Assembly (NCBI RefSeq): GCF_927798175.1
Contig: NZ_CAKMMP010000018.1
Span: 1 to 64,000, forward strand
DNA from: Paenibacillus sp. JJ-223
GTDB lineage: Bacteria > Bacillota > Bacilli > Paenibacillales > Paenibacillaceae
Length of the DNA: 64,000 nt
Reading direction: 5' to 3'
Under the pieces are notes generated by a model. It saw only the letters and a program-made list of their open reading frames with translations, was not told the origin of the DNA and did no database searches. Position numbers and translations under genes: made by a program. Shown here piece after piece: positions 26,696 through 34,239 of this stretch. How positions within the stretch are numbered: position 1 is the first letter of the stretch; the number at the start of each line of letters is the position of its first letter.

Positions 26696-27778
26696 TTGGA
26701 CGGAATAATAGCGTTAAACTTATTTTTGGTCGCGGTATTCATTGGATTGACGGCGTTTTTCGTAGGGGCCGAATTTGCGATTCTGAAAGTCCGGATGTCC
26801 CGGATTGACCAATTGATTGCGGAAGGAAACAAACGGGCCGTCGTGGCGAAAAAGGTAGCCCATCAACTGGATTATTATTTGTCCGCGTGTCAATTGGGAA
26901 TTACAATAACAGCATTTGTTCTCGGGGCGCTCGGTGAACCCACCGTTGAGAAAATGCTGCATCCGCTGTTCGAGCGGCTGGCCGTGCCTGAGGCATTGGC
27001 GACCGTGCTTTCCTATGGTATTGCTTTGGCGGTAATCACGTTCCTGCACGTCGTGATCGGCGAACTTGCACCGAAGACGATGGCCATCCAGTTCGCGGAG
27101 AAAATGACGCTGATGTTTGCCGGTCCGCTTTACTGGTTCGGCAACATCATGAAGCCTTTCATCCATGCCTTGAACGGATCAGCACGTTTGCTGCTTGGCC
27201 TGTTTCGCATCAAGCCGGCCGGGCATGATACGGTTCACTCCGAAGAGGAGTTGAAGATGATCATGGCACAGAGTTATGAGAGCGGAGAAATCAATCAGAC
27301 CGAGCTTGGTTACCTGAAAAACATCTTCGCTTTTGATGAGCGGCTGCTGCAGGAGATCATGATTCGCAAGGAAAAAATCGTTACGGTGGATAAAGAGATG
27401 CCGCTGGAACGCATGCTTGAAATTTTGAATCGGCATGAATATACGCGTTATCCGGTGACCGCGCCCGGCGATTCGAACCGTTTTGTCGGGTTTATCAATA
27501 CGAAAGAGATGTTGACCAGCGTCGCCGCAGGGCGAGCTTTCGAGATTGATGCATATGTGCATGACATGCCCGGTTTCTCCGAACAGGCTCTGATCAGGGA
27601 TGTCCTGATTCAGATGCAGCAGAGCCGCGTGCACATCGCCACAGTGCATAATGCAGAAGGGGATACGGTGGGTCTCGTGACGATGGAGGATATTTTGGAG
27701 GAAATCGTCGGCGATATTCGGGACGAATACGAACACAAGGATCTCGTGCAGCCTCCGAAAAAGCTTAAGTTGACGTAA
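26696..27778 (+). CDS. CNNM-type membrane protein with CBS pair, lacking CorC_HlyC domain (paralogue 2)
   Basis: 360 residues from TTG at 26696, with GGAGGG 6 nt upstream; TTG at 26663 or GTG at 26669 is the alternative. The DUF21 membrane domain and CBS pair closely match paralogue 1 (CQLGITITAFVLGALGEP; LHVVIGELAPKTMAIQFAEKMTL). It ends soon after GLVTMEDILEEIVGDIRDEYEHK and so lacks the C-terminal CorC_HlyC domain. The natural stop and terminator argue for a true short form. The two may form a heteromer or have different ion or nucleotide responses (inference). Confidence 0.88.
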   Translation: MDGIIALNLFLVAVFIGLTAFFVGAEFAILKVRMSRIDQLIAEGNKRAVVAKKVAHQLDYYLSACQLGITITAFVLGALGEPTVEKMLHPLFERLAVPEALATVLSYGIALAVITFLHVVIGELAPKTMAIQFAEKMTLMFAGPLYWFGNIMKPFIHALNGSARLLLGLFRIKPAGHDTVHSEEELKMIMAQSYESGEINQTELGYLKNIFAFDERLLQEIMIRKEKIVTVDKEMPLERMLEILNRHEYTRYPVTAPGDSNRFVGFINTKEMLTSVAAGRAFEIDAYVHDMPGFSEQALIRDVLIQMQQSRVHIATVHNAEGDTVGLVTMEDILEEIVGDIRDEYEHKDLVQPPKKLKLT

Positions 27779-27798
27779 AGTTGCGCCAATAAAATCAG

Positions 27799-27827
27799 GC
27801 TCTCGCATAAGGCGAGGGCTTTTTTTT
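27799..27827 (+). terminator. terminator after the CNNM pair
   Basis: GCTCTCGC / GCGAGGGC (one T-G pair) with a 5-nt loop, then eight T. Confidence 0.93.
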
Positions 27828-27857
27828 GCGGATAAATCTTAATTTTAAAATAAATGC

Positions 27858-27913
27858 TTGCATTCTGATGGAATATGGATTAATATGAATTTAAAGAATC
27901 TTAAATTAAAGAT
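27858..27913 (+). promoter_or_regulatory. promoter with MhqR-like operator
   Basis: TTGCAT (27858-27863), a 17-bp spacer and TAATAT (27881-27886) form the promoter. Just downstream ATCTTAAATTAAAGAT (27898-27913) has the ATCTnnAATT-nnAGAT layout of the quinone-responsive MhqR operator of Bacillus, placed to block transcription. Confidence 0.6.
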
Positions 27914-27986
27914 AAATAACAACAAGCCATTTGGTTCAAGCTAAGATAACCGATCCATATTAAACCAAACCAAGGGAGTGGAGATT

Positions 27987-28937
27987 ATGTTCAGAACGGC
28001 AGGCATTCACCACATTACGGCATTCGTGAACGATGCTCAGAAAAATGTTGATTTTTACGCAGGTGTACTCGGACTCAGACTGGTGAAAAAAACGATTAAC
28101 TTCGATGCGCCGGACGTGTACCATCTGTATTACGGAAACGAGAATGGGGCACCAGGCACGATCATTACGTTTTTCCCTCATCCCAATGCGATGAGAGGCA
28201 TCATCGGCTCCGGCCAAACTGGCGTGACCGTTTATACGATCCCTGTGGGTGGCCTGCCATTCTGGGAAAAACGCCTCGCTTCCTTCGATATTCCGTTCGA
28301 ACGCAAAACCCGGTTCGGCGAGCAGTATATTCGTTTCTTCGACAAAGGCGGTTTGCTGCTTGAGTTGGTGGAACGCGAAGAGGGCGCACCAAGCAAATGG
28401 TCGTTCAATGGCGTAACGCCGGAATATGCGATCAAAGGATTTGGCGGCGCGGTATTGTATACATCTGTACCAGACAAAACGATTCAAGTGCTGGAAAAAA
28501 TGCTCGGTCTGGAACCAATCGGCGAAGAGGACGGCATCATTCGTCTGCGGGCGAGCGGGGACATCGGACAGATCATCGACGTCCAGTCCACCGGCATCCA
28601 GCGGGGCGTCGGCGGCGCGGGCACGGTGCATCACATCGCATGGCGCGCCAAAGATTACACTGAGCATGAACAGGTGCAGAAACAGCTTGATCAAGCCGGA
28701 TATAATCCAACGCCAATCATTGACCGCCAATACTTCAATGCCGTCTATTTCCAAGAACCGGGAGGCATCCTGTTCGAGCTGGCTACCGATCCTCCAGGAT
28801 TTGCACGGGATGAGCCCCAGGAAAGCATGGGGACGAAACTGATGCTGCCTGAATGGTATGAACCGCACCGCGAGCAGATCGAACAGCTGCTGCCGCCGAT
28901 TGAAGTCCGCGAATGGAAAGGAGATTCCCAATCATGA
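27987..28937 (+). CDS. mhqO: ring-cleaving dioxygenase, VOC superfamily (MhqO-like)
   Basis: 316 residues from ATG at 27987 (AAGGGAGTG upstream). Two vicinal-oxygen-chelate modules are seen: the first with AGIHHITAFV, the second with GTVHHIAWRAKD and ending GGILFELATDPPG. These supply His/His/Glu metal ligands of an extradiol type I dioxygenase. The family includes MhqO, MhqA and MhqE, which open hydroquinone or catechol rings. It is coupled to the next gene by an ATGA overlap, as in the mhq detoxification operons. Confidence 0.87.
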   Translation: MFRTAGIHHITAFVNDAQKNVDFYAGVLGLRLVKKTINFDAPDVYHLYYGNENGAPGTIITFFPHPNAMRGIIGSGQTGVTVYTIPVGGLPFWEKRLASFDIPFERKTRFGEQYIRFFDKGGLLLELVEREEGAPSKWSFNGVTPEYAIKGFGGAVLYTSVPDKTIQVLEKMLGLEPIGEEDGIIRLRASGDIGQIIDVQSTGIQRGVGGAGTVHHIAWRAKDYTEHEQVQKQLDQAGYNPTPIIDRQYFNAVYFQEPGGILFELATDPPGFARDEPQESMGTKLMLPEWYEPHREQIEQLLPPIEVREWKGDSQS

Positions 28938-29560
28938 GTACAACTACGATGAAACATATCTATAAAGCAGGTTCCCTTCCCGATGCGCCAACGCTTCTTT
29001 TGCTGCATGGCACTGGTGGTAACGAAAATGATCTCATCGGCCTGGCAAGCCTTATCGCGCCGGGTGCAGCCATCCTCGGGGTGCGCGGCAACGTCTCCGA
29101 GAACGGCATGCCGCGTTTCTTCCGCCGGTTGGCGGAAGGCGTATTCGACGAGCCGGACCTGATCGCACGGACCGCCGAGCTGGGTAGTTTCCTCGATGCG
29201 GCTGCCGAGGAGTACGGCTTTGACCGCGCCAACGTATACGCACTCGGATATTCCAATGGGGCGAACATTGCCGCGAGCCTGATGTTCCATCGGGCGGGCG
29301 TATTTAAGGGAGCCATTCTGCATCATCCGATGGTGCCGCTGCGCGGCCTGGAGCTGCCTGACCTGAACGGCCTGCCGGTATTCATCGGCGCGGGCGAGAA
29401 CGACCCGATCGTGTCCAGATCGGAGACGGAAGAACTCGCTTCGCTGCTGAGCGGAGCGGGAGCTGATGTTGAGATCCATTGGGAGCGTCAAGGACACCAG
29501 TTGACGCGAACGGAGGCCGAAGCTGCAGCAGCCTGGTTCAAGGCACAGAACCCTGCCTGA
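28934..29560 (+). CDS. mhqD: alpha/beta hydrolase, carboxylesterase family (MhqD-like)
   Basis: 208 residues from ATG at 28934, which overlaps the dioxygenase stop; GAAAGGAGA upstream. It has LLHGTGGNENDL (oxyanion region), the nucleophile motif GYSNGAN, an Asp in ENDPIV and a His in RQGHQL, the complete triad. It resembles MhqD and phospholipase/carboxylesterase proteins that act with MhqO on quinone-derived compounds. Confidence 0.86.
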   Translation: MSTTTMKHIYKAGSLPDAPTLLLLHGTGGNENDLIGLASLIAPGAAILGVRGNVSENGMPRFFRRLAEGVFDEPDLIARTAELGSFLDAAAEEYGFDRANVYALGYSNGANIAASLMFHRAGVFKGAILHHPMVPLRGLELPDLNGLPVFIGAGENDPIVSRSETEELASLLSGAGADVEIHWERQGHQLTRTEAEAAAAWFKAQNPA

Positions 29561-29577
29561 TATAGACATCAAGAGGT

Positions 29578-29615
29578 GAAACAGTCTGATTTCTCAAAAT
29601 CAGACTGTTTCTTAC
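29578..29615. terminator. terminator between mhqD-like gene and the island
   Basis: A perfect 15-bp stem GAAACAGTCTGATTT / AAATCAGACTGTTTC with loop CTCA. It can serve both converging genes. Confidence 0.85.
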
Positions 29616-29660
29616 GCCATAATGGAAGGCTTGATGGATGCAAATAGATCGTGTGAATGA

Positions 29661-31193
29661 TTATAATCCTTCCAACCATCTATCAATGTCAACAGCACCC
29701 AAATCGGCCGGTTTGATTCGTGCGAATTGTTTGAAAGCTTGATCGAAATGGTCAAGGCGTCCGACAAGATTTCGCGCCGAGCTCATGGTTCTATTTCTGC
29801 CAAGACTGGCGTATTCCTTCCAAGCATCAGAAAACAGCAAGCCTTTGCGATAGGCTTTGTTCACATCATAAACCCAGCGATACACGGATAGGAAGGTACT
29901 GTCCGATGCGGAGGGAAGTGGCTCCGTATTTAAAGTATACGGTTTTGCAGCAAATTGGTGCTTTACATGGTTTTTTCCTTTTTTTTGAAGGAGTGCCACC
30001 AAAATAAGCCTCCGCTTCAATTGCAAAAGTTCTTCTTCATCTTCTGAATCTGCAATTTGTGATGGATCCATAGTGACATGACCGAAATACATAGAAGCCT
30101 CGCTAAGCTTATCCTTAACAAATGCTTTCAATGTGATTTCTGCAATGAAAATAATGGTGAGGTATAATGCCGCTCTCCCTTCCTTGGCATCCTCGTAGTC
30201 CATGCATTCATCCTCTATATCCTCATAATGCAAGCTGGGGTTTGATTGTACAGCCGCAAAATTAAAGGGCATATTCCCTGAACCTTTCACCAAATGATCG
30301 AACAGATGGATTCGCAGCTCAGGGCTCTTTACCAACGTAAAGAGAGCGGTCAATTTCACGATAGCCTCTAGCTTATGCTTTTCATGAGGAGAATCTGCCA
30401 GACCCGTACTCTCGATTTTGGCACTTGTATAATTAACATAAGCCACGTTCAATTCACTTTCGTATAATCTCATATCTTCAAGAGGGTCTTGCTGGACTGC
30501 AATGTCCTTCAGAACCTGTTGGAACATTGTGAATTGACTTAGGATTCGTGTCCTTTTGCCATTTTTCAAAACATCGTTGGGATGAGGATGCAGAAACTGA
30601 TCCTGTTTCAAATATTTTTTGAAGAAATGAAATGCGGCCCCTGACTTCTTCGCGTATTTGATCCATTCCTGTCTGATCTGGTGCAGATCCAAGCTGCTAT
30701 GATCCTCCACGTTATCAAAAGTCAGGCAATGGTGGCCGAAAAGTCGCCCAAGGACTTTGGCTTGCTCCTCTTCCGACAAGTATGATGCGGACACGGACCG
30801 TTTACTTTTATCCAACTCATCGTTTAGATATAAAATGGAGTTTTCGAAATGTTTTAACCAGGCCTGAGGGTCGAGATATACAAGCTGTTCCAGAATATCG
30901 CCAAGCGAACTTTTAAATACAGTGTGATCATGATATTGGTTCATCAGTTCTACTTGTCTAGGCGAAAGAGTACATTGTTCTTCATAGATGGATCGAAATA
31001 CGTACTCCTTGACTAGTCTTTCCGTTTGATCTATATCCAGTCCCAAGTGCATGCAAGTGTCATGAAGCGGCCGGCCAGTATCCACGGCATTTATCAGGCT
31101 CTCCAAACTCCATTCCCGGTGAATTTGCGTGAAATCAAAATTGAAATCACACTCCTTATATAAAAAACGCTTCAGTGCTTTACTCTTGTTCAT
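29661..31193 (-). CDS. protein of unknown function at the island border
   Basis: 510 residues from ATG at 31193 (TTGGAGGAA 6 nt upstream); an in-frame ATG at 31232 has no such site. No family recognised. The protein is soluble, charged and helical, with many Asp/Glu/Lys residues and no signal peptide, P-loop or zinc motif. The Asp/Glu cluster DIEDECMDYEDAKEG sits near residue 335, next to a hydrophobic stretch AALYLTIIFIAEITLKAF. Codon use is A/T-richer than the flanking core genes, like the dynamin operon it is divergent from. It may belong to the same system (inference from position and composition only). Confidence 0.75.
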   Translation of the reverse strand: MNKSKALKRFLYKECDFNFDFTQIHREWSLESLINAVDTGRPLHDTCMHLGLDIDQTERLVKEYVFRSIYEEQCTLSPRQVELMNQYHDHTVFKSSLGDILEQLVYLDPQAWLKHFENSILYLNDELDKSKRSVSASYLSEEEQAKVLGRLFGHHCLTFDNVEDHSSLDLHQIRQEWIKYAKKSGAAFHFFKKYLKQDQFLHPHPNDVLKNGKRTRILSQFTMFQQVLKDIAVQQDPLEDMRLYESELNVAYVNYTSAKIESTGLADSPHEKHKLEAIVKLTALFTLVKSPELRIHLFDHLVKGSGNMPFNFAAVQSNPSLHYEDIEDECMDYEDAKEGRAALYLTIIFIAEITLKAFVKDKLSEASMYFGHVTMDPSQIADSEDEEELLQLKRRLILVALLQKKGKNHVKHQFAAKPYTLNTEPLPSASDSTFLSVYRWVYDVNKAYRKGLLFSDAWKEYASLGRNRTMSSARNLVGRLDHFDQAFKQFARIKPADLGAVDIDRWLEGL

Positions 31194-31469
31194 TGTATTC
31201 CTCCAAATTGATGGACACCTAAATGCGTCCATTTTGTGTCTGTATGTACTTTTAAGTCAAATGAGGTTTGTCCATTATGTGAACTCAGGCATGGAATCGA
31301 ATAAAAGAATGAAATAAACAAACCGAACTCAACATATCCGTCGCTCTTGAGAGTTATTCCAATGCCCGTTAAGAGTCGGTTCGAGACCATGATACTATAT
31401 CTTCGGATAGTGGAGTAGTTTAGAGAACGACTCGATCTGAATGAATATAAGAGAAAGGGTTGAACATCA

Positions 31470-31616
31470 TTGCTGCTGAAATGGGCGATAGGCGGGGCGG
31501 TTGTTGGTTGGATCGGAGCATTGCTTACAGATACAGACGCAGGTTCGGGCATCATCTTCGGAGCGGTTGTATCCGTACTTCTTCGGAAATGGATTTTTCG
31601 AAATCTTTGGATGTAA
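31470..31616 (+). CDS. tiny glycine-rich membrane protein (48 aa)
   Basis: A TTG start with AAAGGG 10 nt upstream opens a 49-codon frame. The product is nearly all hydrophobic: LLLKWAIGGAVVGWIGALL, a DTDAGSG turn, then IIFGAVVSVLLRKWIF. Two short helices with small-residue GG..G..G spacing suggest a hairpin that packs in the membrane, as in small pore-forming or helper peptides. It lies 280 nt upstream of the dynamin operon on the same strand, with a separate promoter in between. No family recognised. Confidence 0.5.
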   Translation: MLLKWAIGGAVVGWIGALLTDTDAGSGIIFGAVVSVLLRKWIFRNLWM

Positions 31617-31779
31617 GAGAGAACAACAAGCATTAAACGAACAGTTCTTCATTGGTCAGGCGATTAAATCTATTCATCTTATTCCATGAGCTCCTTATGC
31701 GCTGGAATAGGGATTTAATTGCCTTTTTTGTGCACGAAAAAATTGCGATGCTGTGTCGATAATTCGGATGTATTCGACA

Positions 31780-31808
31780 TTTACAGACATTTCTAATTGC
31801 AGTAGAAT
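31780..31808 (+). promoter_or_regulatory. promoter of the dynamin-like operon
   Basis: TTTACA, a 17-nt spacer and TAGAAT, one mismatch from consensus in each hexamer, 88 nt before the first dynamin start. The rest of 31617-31896 is A/T-rich without other recognised signals. Confidence 0.6.
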
Positions 31809-31896
31809 TATAGTACATTTGGCCTAAGATTTAAATGGCTGAAGGGTCGGATTTGCGAACAAGCTCTATCTATAAACAAAGGATTGTGATGGGTCT

Positions 31897-34212
31897 ATGA
31901 ATGAAACGTTACCAAACACTTTTGAAATGCAGCTGCTTGAGCTTGTCCAAAGATTTAAAGTGTTGGATTTAAGAAGCATGGCTACAGAGAATTATTATAA
32001 AAACAGAGCCGAGAACATCGCCAGGCAACTGGAAGAAAAGGAATTTCGCATAACGGTCGTAGGCGAGTTCAGTGCAGGAAAATCTACGTTTCTGAACGCA
32101 TTGATTGGAAAGGATATTCTTCCTCACGCTCGTGTAGAAACTACGGCAACCATAACGTACATTCGCAATGTATCTGCTTCACATCCATGCGTGAATACAA
32201 TCGCAGTGCATTTTGCCGATCCGAACAAGCAGCGTGTTGTGTTGGATCTGAACGAAAATCCCGAAGCCCTTAAAATGTATACGACTACGATGGCCGAGTT
32301 GAACGTAGCCCAAGAAATTTCATATGTCGATGTATACGTCAATTTCAAGAGTACGGATGAAAAAGTGGTCTTCATAGACACGCCGGGGCTTAATGGTGTT
32401 GCAGATGGGCATCGTGATATGACGATGCATGAGATCAAACGCGCCCATGCCAGCATTTGTCTGTTTCATCTTCGCAGCCTGAGCCATAGCAATCTGGAAT
32501 TATTGCGAATTTTGCAGGAGCACCAACATTCATTTCTTTTTGTTCTGAATTTCATCGATGAACTAAAGCAATCAGAAGGAGAGAACGTTGAATCAAAGCT
32601 GCATTCCTTTCACAAGCAGTTGGTTGAACAACTGACCGACGGCAATCAGAGCAAGGGTTCTACTCTCCGAACTTTTGGAGTGTCCTCCCTCCAGGCGCTC
32701 GCTGCCAAGGATGAGGCCATCCCGAGAGTGTACAGCAGCGATCGGGTGGATTTGACAATGGAGGACAGGGAGACACTTCTACAGGAGTCCCTGTTTCAGC
32801 TTTTTGAAGATTATTTGTGGAATGACGTTTTGAACGGAGAACAAAAAAAGATATTTGAAACCTCGTTGTTCATTTCTTTTCAGAGTTTGCTTCGAGAGCT
32901 TTCGGAGGATTTGGACAAAACGCGGGTTTTCACTGAAGTACAGCTGGATGGCAAAGAGATCAGAGAAATTGAACGAAGGCTGGTTCAGCTTGAGGAGCTG
33001 TCCGCAAGGAATCGGGATAAATTGACCCATTATATGAACAGTCGCCATTCAGGTCTGGAGAAGCTGTTAAAACAGAAGATTAGAGAAGACACGGATCTCA
33101 TTCTGCAGCAAATGCACAAAAAAGTACATATGGATGATTTCGAAGCTTTTGAATCGTCTATGGAAAACAACCAATACGGCGACATGTTGAACTCAAAATT
33201 GAGGTTGCTTTCCTCCGAATATCACTATTACGTCTCTTCGATTCTGGAAGAAATCTATCAAACTTCCATCCAGAAAGCAAAGGAATATGCACCTTTGGTG
33301 GAAATACGTTCTCAGGGTACTCTCGTGATTCAGGCGACGCAATTCGATGGCAGCGATTACGCCTACGAGAAAAAGCTGGATCAGTTGACGGAAAAGAAGA
33401 TCGGGTATCAATTGAAGACTAATGAAATCGTCGATGAACAGGCCGAAGTGTCCAAGGAGCTTCAGAAGATCCATCATCAGGTGGAAAAGCTGGATGCGGG
33501 CATTAGGAAGGTCGAGAAAAATCGGACTGCTGAGCAAAGCAGATTAGGAAAAGAACCAGAAGTCCGCCAATATACGGAAACTCGCTACCGAACGAAAGAG
33601 AGAAAAAAGTTTAGTCCTTTTCGTATATTTGGCGGGAGTACGTATCAGGAGTCCTATTCTGAAACGGTAACAGATACGTTGGAGAGGGACCAATGGCGCA
33701 GGAATAAGCAGGAGATCCAGTCTAAATATGCCGAACAAAAGGACCGCTTGCAGCAAGAGAAAATGGAAATTAACCTGAGAAGAAGGCAATTGCAGATGAA
33801 GGCTGTCCAGTTTGCCGATCTGTTAAGTTCCCTGGAAACGAAGCTGCAGCAGATTGAGGAAGATATCCGGCGCAAGCAGATTGAGTATGATGAGATTCTC
33901 ATGAAAGCCCGGCAAGAGTATATGCGTTCCGAAAAACGAAGGCTGATGGAGCATATTAGCGCCTATTTAAAGGAACGTGCGTACTTCCAGCTAGTGGATG
34001 CGTGTAAGCGGAATGTCGAGATTAATATGGTCAGTATCCGACAACAGGTTCAAGAATTTTACGATAGAAGCCAAGGAGAAGCTAGGCATAGGTTGATCAC
34101 GATGCTTGATTCCGGCAAGGATGAAATTAAGCAGCGGATTGCACCTATTGCTGCGCTACAGAACGAGGTTTTACGATTATCTCAAGCGATGTCAAATATG
34201 AATAGCATCTAA
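31897..34212 (+). CDS. dynamin-like GTPase 1
   Basis: 771 residues. The GTPase domain (about 45-300) has G1 GEFSAGKS (56-63), a threonine-rich switch I (VETTATITYIR), G3 DTPG (161-164) and a non-canonical G4 NFID (218-221) in place of (N/T)KxD. The remainder is long, charged, heptad-rich helix (about 330-760), as expected of a dynamin neck and trunk. The RTKERKKFSPFRIFGGSTY segment near 565-583 is a basic-aromatic patch that could be the membrane-contacting paddle. There is no transmembrane helix. Bacterial dynamin-like proteins bind or fuse membranes and often occur in tandem pairs. First gene of a six-gene operon. Confidence 0.85.
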   Translation: MNETLPNTFEMQLLELVQRFKVLDLRSMATENYYKNRAENIARQLEEKEFRITVVGEFSAGKSTFLNALIGKDILPHARVETTATITYIRNVSASHPCVNTIAVHFADPNKQRVVLDLNENPEALKMYTTTMAELNVAQEISYVDVYVNFKSTDEKVVFIDTPGLNGVADGHRDMTMHEIKRAHASICLFHLRSLSHSNLELLRILQEHQHSFLFVLNFIDELKQSEGENVESKLHSFHKQLVEQLTDGNQSKGSTLRTFGVSSLQALAAKDEAIPRVYSSDRVDLTMEDRETLLQESLFQLFEDYLWNDVLNGEQKKIFETSLFISFQSLLRELSEDLDKTRVFTEVQLDGKEIREIERRLVQLEELSARNRDKLTHYMNSRHSGLEKLLKQKIREDTDLILQQMHKKVHMDDFEAFESSMENNQYGDMLNSKLRLLSSEYHYYVSSILEEIYQTSIQKAKEYAPLVEIRSQGTLVIQATQFDGSDYAYEKKLDQLTEKKIGYQLKTNEIVDEQAEVSKELQKIHHQVEKLDAGIRKVEKNRTAEQSRLGKEPEVRQYTETRYRTKERKKFSPFRIFGGSTYQESYSETVTDTLERDQWRRNKQEIQSKYAEQKDRLQQEKMEINLRRRQLQMKAVQFADLLSSLETKLQQIEEDIRRKQIEYDEILMKARQEYMRSEKRRLMEHISAYLKERAYFQLVDACKRNVEINMVSIRQQVQEFYDRSQGEARHRLITMLDSGKDEIKQRIAPIAALQNEVLRLSQAMSNMNSI

Positions 34213-34239
34213 ACAGCGAGCTGGCAGGAGGAATGTTTC

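Noticed and set aside
31190..31633. 147-codon minus-strand frame upstream of the dynamin operon
   Set aside because: No ribosome-binding site, Ser/Pro-rich random-looking product, and it overlaps both the start of the divergent gene and the small membrane peptide.
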